Source of the DNA: Clostridia bacterium
Lineage (GTDB): Bacteria; Bacillota; Clostridia; Oscillospirales; CAG-382
Length of the DNA: 41,544 bases
Direction of reading: 5' to 3'
Assembly (NCBI GenBank): GCA_017630915.1
Contig: JAGBUH010000115.1
Span: 1-41,544 of the forward strand
The position numbers and the translations under genes are program-made. Shown here in pieces: positions 16,113 through 24,099 of this stretch (position 1 is the first letter of the stretch; every line of letters begins with the position of its first letter). The notes beneath the pieces are model-generated. The model was not told where the DNA came from. It saw nothing but the letters and a program-made list of their open reading frames with translations, and made no database searches.

Positions 16113-18443
16113 TCAATTATTCAACGCGATTTCCAATACTTCCGATATATGTTTTACCGGAATAAATTGAAGCGCGTTTTTAACCTCCGAATCAAATTGT
16201 TCGATATCCGATTGGTTTTCAAACGGAATAATCACTTTGGTTGCACCGCATTTATATGCCGCCATTGATTTTTCTTTCAAGCCGCCTATTGGCAGAACTC
16301 TACCCGTTAGCGTTATCTCACCCGTCATACATACGTCACGTTTTACGCTCTTACCGGTGAGTTCGCTAACAAGCGCAGTAGCAATGGTAATTCCGGCAGA
16401 CGGACCATCTTTCGGAATTGCGCCTTCGGGTACGTGAATATGAATGTCAAGATTGGAGTAAAACATTTCATCTACTCCTAATTCATCACAATGCTTACGT
16501 ATATAGCTTACGGCGGCACGTGCGCTTTCTTTCATGACGTCGCCGAGATGTCCCGTAAGTTCGAGTTTACCGCTTCCCTTCATCGAGCTGCATTCTATTC
16601 TAAGCATATCACCGCCAAGATATGTCCACGCAAGACCGTTAACAATACCCACTTCATCGGTATCGTATATGCTATCGGGAATAAACTTTTGCGGACCGAG
16701 CATGGAACGAATCGTAGGAACGTTCACATTGACCTTGGTTTCACCCTCTACGATGCGTTTTGCACTTTTACGACATACTGATGCGATCTCGCGTTCCAAT
16801 CCTCTCACGCCGTTTTCGCGAGTGTAGGAGGTTATAAGCTCTTTGACAGCTTCTTCATTGAATCGACATTGCGAAGCTTTTAGTCCGTGAAGTTTTAATT
16901 GTTTCGGTATAAGATGATTTTGGGCAATAGAAAGCTTTTCTTTGTCCGAATAACTACCCATGTTGATGATTTCAAGTCTGTCGAGAAGGGGCGCAGGGAT
17001 AGTTTCGGTTGTATTTGCTGTTGCAATAAATAAACATTCCGAAAGATCTACCGGAATTTCAATAAAGTTATCGCGAAACGCATTATTTTGTTCAACATCG
17101 AGCACTTCTAACATAGCACTTGTCGGGTCACCGTGCGAATCTTTGGTGAGTTTATCTAACTCATCAAATAACATAACGGGATTTGACGTTCCCGCCAATT
17201 TCAAAGCATTTATAACTCTACCCGGCATGGAACCTATATAGGTTCTTCTATGACCTCTGATTTCCGCTTCGTCACGAATACCGCCGAGCGAGATTCGAAC
17301 AAATTTGCGGTTAGTAGCACGAGCGATAGATTTTACTATCGAAGTTTTACCTACACCAGGAGGGCCGACGAAACATAGAATTTGACCTTTTAAATCGGGC
17401 TTTAATTGCTTAACAGAAAGAAATTCAAGTATTCTTTCTTTAACCTTTTCTATTCCGTCATGGTCTTTATCAAGAATTTTCTTAGCAGCACTTATATCAA
17501 GCCTATCCTTGCTCTTTTTATTCCAAGGAAGTTCAAGACATGTTTCGATATAATTACGAATTACGGTCGCTTCGGGGGTTCCGAAAGGCATCTTTACCAA
17601 TTTAGAATTTTCGGAAAGCAATTTTTCCTCGATTTCATTAGGTAAATTAGCTGATTTGATTTTAGAGTAATATTCGTCGCTATCTTCGGTATCCTCATTA
17701 GTTGCATCTTCGCCAAGTTCGTTACGTATAGCGCGCATTTGCTCACGCAGATACATATCGCGTTGTTGTTTTTGAAGATTATGGCGTACCTTTTGTTGGA
17801 TATTATTTTCCAAATTAAATATTTCGATATCTTTTTCGAAAATTTCGCATAACTTTCTTATACGTTTGGTTGTATCATATTCTTCAAGTAAGATTTTACG
17901 TTCATCAAAATTTACAATGAAATTACTTGCAAGAAAGTCCGCTATTTGAGAAGAATCATGAAGTTTATTAACTTCCTCAACAATCTCTTCCGATGGTTTT
18001 GCAATATAGTTTAAATATTCTGTAAAAACTTCGAGAAGTTCTTTTGTTGCAATGCGTTCTTGCGTAAATGAAGATGTTCGTCTTAATTGACGTTCAACGA
18101 TTTCACAACTGATAAGGTCATCAGTGATAAAAGTTTCGCCGCGTTCTGCTCTTCTAATACCCTCAACGACAACCTGTATGCCGCCGTCTTTTAAACGTGC
18201 AGTATGAAGAATACGCGCAACAACACCCGTTTTCATCAAGTCGTTTGACTTGGGTTCAACAATGGAAGGATCTTCCTGCGTTACAAGGAACAACGGTGCG
18301 TCAGCATTTTCTGCATTTTTTAACGCGTTTATAGATATTTTTCTGCCTATTTCAAAACTCGCCGTTGTTCCGGGAAAAATAACTATACCACGTAAAGCAA
18401 TTGTATTTAAAATTTGTTTTTCTGTGTCTAAAATTAAAGCCAT
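16113..18443 (-). CDS. lon: ATP-dependent protease Lon
   Basis: 776 residues from the ATG at 18443, which has GGAGAT 5 bases before it; 13 further in-frame codons upstream overlap glk and are rejected. N-terminal LON substrate-binding domain (LRGIVIFPG), coiled-coil middle, AAA+ domain with Walker A GPPGVGKTS and Walker B VMLFDELDK, and the C-terminal Ser-Lys protease domain with the serine in KDGPSAGITIAT and the lysine in GGLKEKSMAAYKCG. It degrades damaged and regulatory proteins in the cytoplasm. It lies 13 bases after the glk stop and runs into ysxC. Confidence 0.97.
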   Translation of the reverse strand: MALILDTEKQILNTIALRGIVIFPGTTASFEIGRKISINALKNAENADAPLFLVTQEDPSIVEPKSNDLMKTGVVARILHTARLKDGGIQVVVEGIRRAERGETFITDDLISCEIVERQLRRTSSFTQERIATKELLEVFTEYLNYIAKPSEEIVEEVNKLHDSSQIADFLASNFIVNFDERKILLEEYDTTKRIRKLCEIFEKDIEIFNLENNIQQKVRHNLQKQQRDMYLREQMRAIRNELGEDATNEDTEDSDEYYSKIKSANLPNEIEEKLLSENSKLVKMPFGTPEATVIRNYIETCLELPWNKKSKDRLDISAAKKILDKDHDGIEKVKERILEFLSVKQLKPDLKGQILCFVGPPGVGKTSIVKSIARATNRKFVRISLGGIRDEAEIRGHRRTYIGSMPGRVINALKLAGTSNPVMLFDELDKLTKDSHGDPTSAMLEVLDVEQNNAFRDNFIEIPVDLSECLFIATANTTETIPAPLLDRLEIINMGSYSDKEKLSIAQNHLIPKQLKLHGLKASQCRFNEEAVKELITSYTRENGVRGLEREIASVCRKSAKRIVEGETKVNVNVPTIRSMLGPQKFIPDSIYDTDEVGIVNGLAWTYLGGDMLRIECSSMKGSGKLELTGHLGDVMKESARAAVSYIRKHCDELGVDEMFYSNLDIHIHVPEGAIPKDGPSAGITIATALVSELTGKSVKRDVCMTGEITLTGRVLPIGGLKEKSMAAYKCGATKVIIPFENQSDIEQFDSEVKNALQFIPVKHISEVLEIALNN

Positions 18444-18456
18444 AATATCTCCATGT

Positions 18457-19407
18457 TTATTTGCCGAGTGAAGCTGCACCAATTATACCCGCATCATTTC
18501 CTAATTCTGCAACTTTTATAATAGTTTTCTTTTCGCAGAAACGCGAATACTGTTCTCTTTCAACAATTTCGCGAATGGGCGCAATAAGTTTTTCTCCTTG
18601 TTTGGAAATGCCTCCGCCTATGCTTAAAACCTCAGGCTGAAATATATTTATAAAAGTTGTTATTCCACTTGCCAAGTATTCAATATATTTATTATACACT
18701 TCAAAAGCGGATTGATCCTTTTCGAGCATAGCGTCAAAGACAGTTTTTCCATTCACGGCGTCAATATCACCATTGACTACCTTCCACAAAGCACTTTCTT
18801 TATCTTCAAGCATCTTTTCTTTTGTCTGCTTAATCAATCCCGTCGCGGATGCATAACATTCAAGACAGCCTCGTCTACCGCAAGAACAGTCTTCGCCGTC
18901 TTTAACTATAACGATATGTCCAAGTTCGGCACCCGAAAAATTAAAACCGGAATATACTTTGCCATCGATAATAATACCGCCACCAACACCTGTACCGATT
19001 GTAATGAACAGAGAATGTTTATATCCTTTTGCCGCGCCGTACGTTGCTTCGCCTTTTGCAGCGGCATTGGCATCATTGTCTATATAAATCTTTTTGATGC
19101 CGGTAAGTTCAGAAAGCTTTTGCGCTATTGGATAATTCAAAAAAGGCATCGTTGATGCATAAATAATAATGCCCTTTTCGTTATCAGCACTACCTGGCGA
19201 CGCAATACCTGCATATTCAATATCATCAACGGTAAGATTAGCATCGTTAATAACTTTAAGACATAACTTTGCCATATCGGTAATAATTCTATCACCGTCT
19301 TCATCGCGTACGGTCGGGCAAGTGTCTTTTATAAGAATTTTGCCGTTATCGTCGCACACCCCTGCTTTAATTGACATTCCGCCAAGATCTATCCCAAGAT
19401 AATACAT
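18457..19407 (-). CDS. glk: ROK-family glucokinase
   Basis: 316 residues from the ATG at 19407 (TGGAGA ribosome-binding site, 7 bases away). ROK kinase that phosphorylates glucose with ATP. N-terminal phosphate motif GIDLGGMSIKAG, the DNDANAAAKGE active-site segment, GTGVGGGII, GAELGHI, and the ROK zinc motif CSCGRRGCLECYAS are all clear. It sits 19 bases after hprK, so sugar phosphorylation and the HPr-based carbon control kinase are made from the same transcript. Confidence 0.92.
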   Translation of the reverse strand: MYYLGIDLGGMSIKAGVCDDNGKILIKDTCPTVRDEDGDRIITDMAKLCLKVINDANLTVDDIEYAGIASPGSADNEKGIIIYASTMPFLNYPIAQKLSELTGIKKIYIDNDANAAAKGEATYGAAKGYKHSLFITIGTGVGGGIIIDGKVYSGFNFSGAELGHIVIVKDGEDCSCGRRGCLECYASATGLIKQTKEKMLEDKESALWKVVNGDIDAVNGKTVFDAMLEKDQSAFEVYNKYIEYLASGITTFINIFQPEVLSIGGGISKQGEKLIAPIREIVEREQYSRFCEKKTIIKVAELGNDAGIIGAASLGK

Positions 19408-19426
19408 ATTTTTTCTCCAAAAATAA

Positions 19427-20365
19427 TTATTCGAAACTTTTTGCCTGTTCTTGCAATCTTTTTTCAAATTCTGCTGCGGTATTGAATCCCATTTTCTTTT
19501 GGCGATGATTCATTGCCGCAATTTCTATAATTACAGCGAGGTTACGTCCCGGTTTCACGGGAACGGTTATAGAGGGAATTTTAATGCCTAAAATTTCGGT
19601 AAACTCGGAATCCAAACCGAAGCGGTCGTAAAGCTTTCCTTGCACCCAGTTTTCGAAGTTGATAATGAGGTCTATTTTTTCGGAGTCCTTAACCGAACCC
19701 ATACCGAATATACGGCGTACATCGACAATACCGATGCCTCGAAGTTCGATATAGTGTCTTATTAGTTCGGGAGCACTACCTACAAGTGAAATAGCGGATA
19801 CTTTTTTAATCTCAACTGCATCATCAGCGATCAATCTATGACCACGTTTTACAAGCTCGATTGCAGTTTCGCTTTTACCGATGCCGCTATCACCAAGTAT
19901 CAAAACACCTTCACCGTATACTTCGACAAGAACACCGTGTTGCGTTATACGTTCCGCCAACGAAACGTTTAATCCCGATGTAACCGCCGCCATTAGTTCG
20001 GAAGTTTGCTTTGTACTAGTAAACAAAGGTGTGTTGCTTAATTTTGCTTCTTCGAGCAATTCGGGAAATACTGTCAATGATGTTGTCACAATAACCGCTT
20101 TTACCGAACAAGCGAAGAATTTTTTTAGCGATTCGCGTCGTTCTTCATTGGAAAGCGACGCCAAGAAGCTATGCTCCATATTTCCGATAAGTTGAATACG
20201 TTCATTTTCAAAATTCGAAAAGAAACCTGCCAAAGGAAGTCCGGGACGGCTTAAATCCGAACGGAAAACAAGAATAGATTCATAGTTATCGGGAACATAA
20301 ACAATATCAAGATTATACTTTTCGGCAACTTCCGAAAGTTTTATACTATACGTTTTGCTTTGCAT
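19427..20365 (-). CDS. hprK: HPr kinase/phosphorylase
   Basis: 312 residues from the ATG at 20365, with GGAGAC before it; an upstream TTG would add one codon. It phosphorylates Ser46 of HPr with ATP and removes the phosphate, the switch for CcpA-dependent catabolite repression in Firmicutes. The C-terminal kinase domain has the P-loop GDSGIGKSETA (about 158-168), the catalytic His in ITQHGVLVEVYG and the family signature ELRGIGIVDVRRIFG. Its 5' end overlaps the upstream DUF2812 gene by 20 bases. Confidence 0.96.
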   Translation of the reverse strand: MQSKTYSIKLSEVAEKYNLDIVYVPDNYESILVFRSDLSRPGLPLAGFFSNFENERIQLIGNMEHSFLASLSNEERRESLKKFFACSVKAVIVTTSLTVFPELLEEAKLSNTPLFTSTKQTSELMAAVTSGLNVSLAERITQHGVLVEVYGEGVLILGDSGIGKSETAIELVKRGHRLIADDAVEIKKVSAISLVGSAPELIRHYIELRGIGIVDVRRIFGMGSVKDSEKIDLIINFENWVQGKLYDRFGLDSEFTEILGIKIPSITVPVKPGRNLAVIIEIAAMNHRQKKMGFNTAAEFEKRLQEQAKSFE

Positions 20366-21098
20366 CAATAATGTCTCCTATTTCCTCAGAAGAAGCATCT
20401 GCACTATTTTTCGATTTGTATGCAAGAGAACGATATGAGAAGTATCGTTGTAGGTTAAGAGCACCGAAGATTAACAATAAAATGGTTATAGGCGCAACAA
20501 TTGATATTACTGCAACCGCGTCGCTGTTGCCGAAAATGTTTGTCCAAATTTTAAAATATGCGTTTAACAGTTTAAAGAAAGCGTTCCCGAAGCCTTTTAA
20601 AATATTTACAACTCCATCACGTAAACCGCCGTCTTTTGAAAGTTCAAACGTTTTTTGTATAAAACCTTTGCCCTCATAGCCAACGCGTTCGAGAAAGCCA
20701 ATAGCAAAAATTTGGTATCCGCATACAACCGAACCGCAAATGGCAAAAAACAACATATACAACGCGCGCCAAAAATACGGTATTGAATTTTTTTTGTACG
20801 ATTCGGCAGACGGCGTAATAACACCATCATCTTTTGCAAAATAAGCCCAATTGCCAGAAAATGCAAAGGGTTTAATCCCCTCTTTTTCAAGGGATTTAAA
20901 ATACTTCATGGCGTCTTCGCTATTGGGCGAGAAACCAAGCTGTTGTATCGAATAATTGAATTTTTTGCCCTCGTGTTTTGTAAAAGTGTATTTAGAATCT
21001 TTTACACTTGTGAGAGAATAACCTTGCTCACCCATTGTATTAAGCCATTTTTCTTCACTGATTTTAGAAAAGAAAATTTTGAAAACAGAAGAATTCAT
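20346..21098 (-). CDS. DUF2812-like membrane protein
   Basis: 250 residues from the ATG at 21098, preceded by AGGAGG at 7 bases. The N-terminal half (about 1-95) resembles DUF2812: EEKWLNTMGEQGYSL, a KYTFTKHEGKKFNYSIQ strand pair, and AMKYFKSLEKEGIKPF. Two or three membrane spans follow (about 114-135, about 165-190 and 204-225). DUF2812 proteins are usually encoded next to a PadR regulator, but none is here; instead the gene leads the hprK-glk-lon operon and overlaps hprK by 20 bases. Function unknown. Confidence 0.7.
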   Translation of the reverse strand: MNSSVFKIFFSKISEEKWLNTMGEQGYSLTSVKDSKYTFTKHEGKKFNYSIQQLGFSPNSEDAMKYFKSLEKEGIKPFAFSGNWAYFAKDDGVITPSAESYKKNSIPYFWRALYMLFFAICGSVVCGYQIFAIGFLERVGYEGKGFIQKTFELSKDGGLRDGVVNILKGFGNAFFKLLNAYFKIWTNIFGNSDAVAVISIVAPITILLLIFGALNLQRYFSYRSLAYKSKNSADASSEEIGDIIDAKQNV

Positions 21099-21119
21099 AT
21101 AATCGCCTCCTATCTTATA

Positions 21120-21148
21120 ATTATAACCCAATAATATATAATTGTCAA
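21120..21148 (-). promoter_or_regulatory. Promoter of the DUF2812-hprK-glk-lon-ysxC-lysA operon
   Basis: On the minus strand: TTGACA (21148-21143), 17 bases, TATAAT (21125-21120): both boxes perfect. No other promoter or terminator is evident down to lysA, so the six genes may form one transcript. Confidence 0.85.
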
Positions 21149-21182
21149 TCCAAAAACAATAAACATTTATTATAAAAAGCTA

Positions 21183-21211
21183 TTGAAAACTATCGGTTGA
21201 TGTGATATAAT
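21183..21211 (+). promoter_or_regulatory. Promoter of the SRP RNA
   Basis: TTGAAA at 21183-21188, 17 bases, TATAAT at 21206-21211 with a TGA directly before it (extended -10). It predicts a start at about 21218. Confidence 0.85.
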
Positions 21212-21218
21212 ACAAAAG

Positions 21219-21510
21219 AATGAGATATGAAATATGACCATACTGACCGGGGAGTTAGCGGTGCCTTGTACCCACAATCCGCTATAGTGGGGGTGAACAC
21301 CTATCGAGGGCACAGTTTGTGTCGTTGCGCCGAATGCACCTTGTTGAGAGGCGGGTCCTTGCGCAATTCGCACCTGCGAATTATGTCAGGTGGGGAACCA
21401 AGCAGCATTAAGCAGACCTGCGGATGTGCCGTAAGGGTGCCTGTCTTGAGAGGTAATTTCGGTTTCCGGGCGGAAGTTATGTTCGACATAGGGTGTATGG
21501 TCATATTTTG
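21219..21510 (+). ncRNA. ffs: Signal recognition particle RNA, large Firmicutes type
   Basis: The Ffh-binding hairpin of domain IV is recognisable at about 21383-21425 (GTCAGGTGGGGAACCAAGCAGC...CAGACC). The Alu domain with GGTGCCTTGTACCC and CAATCCGC is near the 5' end (about 21262-21290). The two ends pair over 13 bases: AATATGACCATAC (21231-21243) with GTATGGTCATATT (21495-21507). A further TGAGATA/TATCTCA pairing (21221-21227 with 21511-21517) may extend the helix. The length near 290 fits the large type that has helices 1-4. Placement immediately upstream of dnaX is as in Bacillus. Exact ends are inferred. Confidence 0.92.
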
Positions 21511-21545
21511 TATCTCATAATTTTTAACATATGGAGGAATTCATT

Positions 21546-23069
21546 GTGTATCTTTCGCTATATAGAAAGTGGCGTCCGCGTACTTTTGATGAAATTTGCG
21601 GACAGGAACATATTACCTCCATTTTGAGAAAACAATGTGATACAAACAGAGTTTCGCATGCGTATCTCTTTTGTGGTACTCGCGGTACCGGTAAAACTTC
21701 TTCCGCGAAGATTTTAGCAAAAGCTGTCAACTGCGAGAATCCCATTAACGGCAATCCCTGTAATAACTGTTCATCCTGCAAAGCCATTGATTCTGGAAGC
21801 GCAACCGACGTTCTTGAAATCGATGCTGCAAGTAACAACAGAGTTGACAATGTGCGCGATTTGCGTGACGAAGTGGTATATCCCCCATCGGTATTAAAAA
21901 AGCGCGTTTATATCATCGATGAGGTTCATATGCTTACGGACAGCGCGTTCAACGCCCTGTTAAAAACACTTGAAGAACCGCCGGAATATGTTGTTTTTAT
22001 ACTCGCAACAACCGAAATCAATGAACTGCCGCCTACAATTATTTCAAGATGTATTCGATTTGATTTTTCGAGAATTGATACAGAGGCGGTTAATAAAAGG
22101 TTAGTATACGTTGCCGAACAAGAAGATATTCATCTTGCAGACGGCTCTGCCGAACTTTTGGCTCAACTTGCTGATGGTTCTATGCGTGATGCGTTATCGC
22201 TTTTGGAAGCCTGCTCCAACGGAAGCGTAGGTGAACTCACCACCGAAACGATACGTAACGTGTTAGGTCTTGCGGGTGACGAAACCATATATTCCCTGCT
22301 GTCTGCAATATCAGATAAAAACGTTCCTGTTGCCATGGATATCGTTGAACAAGTACACCGTTCTTCAAAAGATATTTCGGTATTTATTGATGATTTATCA
22401 TTAGCGGTACGAGATATAATTATAGAAAAGCAACTTGTTAAATTCGGAAAACGCGGAAAATTAAAATCCGAATATTTAAATGTATGCGAAAAATTCACTC
22501 CCGAACAATTATTTTATATAAGTTCGGTTCTTGAAGAAACTCAAAGTCGAATTTCGAGATATTCGGTGAATAAGCGTGTCGTTTTGGAAATGTCTGTAAT
22601 CAGAATGTGCGATAAAACGGTTTCTGACTCACCCAAAGCACTTGCAGCACGCATTTCCGAGCTTGAAAAAAGGTTAGCAGTTCTTTCTGCAACAGGTTTA
22701 AATAAAAATTTTATTGAAACCGAAAGTATAGTTGAAACTCCCGAAATAATAAAATCCGAGGAGAATGTTGCGACGAAGGATATCTCACATGAAAGAATAC
22801 CGTTTCCCAACATTTCAGAAATATACGAATTTATTTCGGACAACCCTTCCCTGCTTTCTTTTCTAAAAAAATCGAAAGTTTATTTGCAAGGCGACGTTGT
22901 AATAATAGCATCCGAGCAATTTACAATTGACATGATTAAAATTGAAAGCGGCAATATGCTTAACGATGCATTTGTTTCAACACTCGGCAAATCGGTAAAC
23001 ATAACTTTTGAAGAGGCGAAACAAGAAACAAAAAACGAAAGTCAAGTTTCATTCATGGATGAACTATGA
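21546..23069 (+). CDS. dnaX: DNA polymerase III subunit gamma/tau
   Basis: 507 residues. The start is taken as GTG at 21546 (protein begins MYLSLYRKWRP as in the family) because GGAGG at 21533-21537 is its ribosome-binding site; an ATG at 21531 overlaps that site. Clamp-loader ATPase: Walker A GTRGTGKTS at about 44-52, four zinc cysteines (63, 72, 75, 78), Walker B in IIDEVHML and sensor residues in TTEINELPPTIISRC. The C-terminal domains are shorter than in E. coli tau. It leads the dnaX-ybaB-recR operon. Confidence 0.96.
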   Translation: MYLSLYRKWRPRTFDEICGQEHITSILRKQCDTNRVSHAYLFCGTRGTGKTSSAKILAKAVNCENPINGNPCNNCSSCKAIDSGSATDVLEIDAASNNRVDNVRDLRDEVVYPPSVLKKRVYIIDEVHMLTDSAFNALLKTLEEPPEYVVFILATTEINELPPTIISRCIRFDFSRIDTEAVNKRLVYVAEQEDIHLADGSAELLAQLADGSMRDALSLLEACSNGSVGELTTETIRNVLGLAGDETIYSLLSAISDKNVPVAMDIVEQVHRSSKDISVFIDDLSLAVRDIIIEKQLVKFGKRGKLKSEYLNVCEKFTPEQLFYISSVLEETQSRISRYSVNKRVVLEMSVIRMCDKTVSDSPKALAARISELEKRLAVLSATGLNKNFIETESIVETPEIIKSEENVATKDISHERIPFPNISEIYEFISDNPSLLSFLKKSKVYLQGDVVIIASEQFTIDMIKIESGNMLNDAFVSTLGKSVNITFEEAKQETKNESQVSFMDEL

Positions 23070-23095
23070 TAACGATATAATTAAGGAGAAACAAA

Positions 23096-23446
23096 GTGAA
23101 AGTAAGACTTCCCAAAGGTATGGGCGGCGGCCCTTCTGATATGAACTCCCTTATGCGTCAAGCACAAAGAATGCAAGAAGATATGGCGGCTAAACAAGCT
23201 GAATTGGAAGAAAAGGAATATGAAATCAGCGCAGGCGGCGGAGTAGTTAACGTTAAAATTAACGGAAAGAAAGAGATCTTATCTATTTCTATCGAACCCG
23301 AAATTATCGATCCCGACGATAAAGAAACTCTTGAAGATATATTGGTTGCCGCTGTAAACGAAGCGATTAAACGTGTAGAAGATACTAACTCCGACGAGAT
23401 GTCAAAAATCACCGGAAATATCCCCGGAATGAACGGTTTGTTTTAA
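23096..23446 (+). CDS. YbaB/EbfC nucleoid-associated protein
   Basis: 116 residues, starting at GTG 23096 with AAGGAG before it. Pattern of the YbaB/EbfC DNA-binding family: a Gly-rich and Met-rich start (KGMGGGPSDMNSLMRQAQRMQ), a helix, the strand AGGGVVNVKINGKKEI and a helix ending in EEAI-type residues (AVNEAIKRVED). It forms a dimer that binds DNA. The gene lies between dnaX and recR, the conserved order. Confidence 0.92.
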   Translation: MKVRLPKGMGGGPSDMNSLMRQAQRMQEDMAAKQAELEEKEYEISAGGGVVNVKINGKKEILSISIEPEIIDPDDKETLEDILVAAVNEAIKRVEDTNSDEMSKITGNIPGMNGLF

Positions 23447-23461
23447 TCGGAGGCTTTTTAT

Positions 23462-24049
23462 ATGACACCGTCACTCGAAAAACTCGTAAACAGTTTTGCT
23501 TCTTTACCCGGAATCGGCAGAAAGAGTGCCGCTCGCCTTGCTTATCGAGTTATCGAAATGAGCGAAGACGAAGTCAAAACATTTGTATCGTCAATAGTTG
23601 AAGCAAAAAAAAGTGTGCATCTTTGTTCGGTGTGTCAAGCATATTCTGAGGATGACGTATGTTCGGTTTGTTCTAATGAACATAGAAGTTTAGATACGAT
23701 TATTGTTGTCGAAGACAATAAAGCTCTTGAAGCTATTGAAGAAACGCATGAATATAACGGCAAATATCATGTGTTGCATGGTGTCATTTCTCCTGTTGAC
23801 GGAATCGGTCCCGAACAATTAAAAATCAAAGAATTACTTCACCGTTTAGATGATAATGTAAACGAGGTAATTATTGCCACGAACCCAAGCGTCGAAGGTG
23901 AAGCTACGGCTATGTATCTTGGAAGATTGATAAAGCCTTTTGAAAAAAAAGTAACGCGTCTTGCTTATGGTTTGCCCGTAGGCGGAACCTTGGAATATGC
24001 TGATTCCGTTACTTTGATGAAAGCAATTGAAGGCAGAACCGAAGTTTAA
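23462..24049 (+). CDS. recR: Recombination mediator protein RecR
   Basis: 195 residues, full length. Helix-hairpin-helix LPGIGRKSAARLA near the start, zinc finger with C55, C58, C67 and C70, then a Toprim domain with VVEDNKALEAIE and the Walker-like LAYGLPVGG end. It acts with RecO in RecA loading and gap repair. GGAGG precedes the ATG by 8 bases. The gene is followed by a strong terminator. Confidence 0.97.
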   Translation: MTPSLEKLVNSFASLPGIGRKSAARLAYRVIEMSEDEVKTFVSSIVEAKKSVHLCSVCQAYSEDDVCSVCSNEHRSLDTIIVVEDNKALEAIEETHEYNGKYHVLHGVISPVDGIGPEQLKIKELLHRLDDNVNEVIIATNPSVEGEATAMYLGRLIKPFEKKVTRLAYGLPVGGTLEYADSVTLMKAIEGRTEV

Positions 24050-24062
24050 TTTAATAAAAAAT

Positions 24063-24097
24063 CAGCAGTAACAAATACTTGTTACTGCTGTTTTTTT
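24063..24097 (+). terminator. Bidirectional terminator between recR and the dockerin gene
   Basis: CAGCAGTAACAA (24063-24074) pairs with TTGTTACTGCTG (24079-24090) around ATAC, followed by seven T residues on the plus strand. On the minus strand the stem is followed by ATTTTTTA, so it can also end the dockerin gene (stop at 24100). Confidence 0.9.
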
Positions 24098-24099
24098 AA

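Noticed and set aside
21227-21520. Open frames on both strands within 21170-21520
   Set aside because: The region is the SRP RNA gene, with its own promoter and complementary ends; the frames are chance.
21896-21902. A AAA AAG in frame in dnaX, the slippery heptamer used for gamma synthesis in E. coli
   Set aside because: It lies at about codon 118, before Walker B, so a shift would give a useless fragment of about 140 residues; no stimulatory hairpin is evident.
22865-22871. A7 run near codon 441 of dnaX that could allow slippage to a shorter gamma-like form
   Set aside because: A -1 shift would end about 20 codons later and fits a gamma product, but a lone A7 run is common in AT-rich genes and no supporting signals were found.
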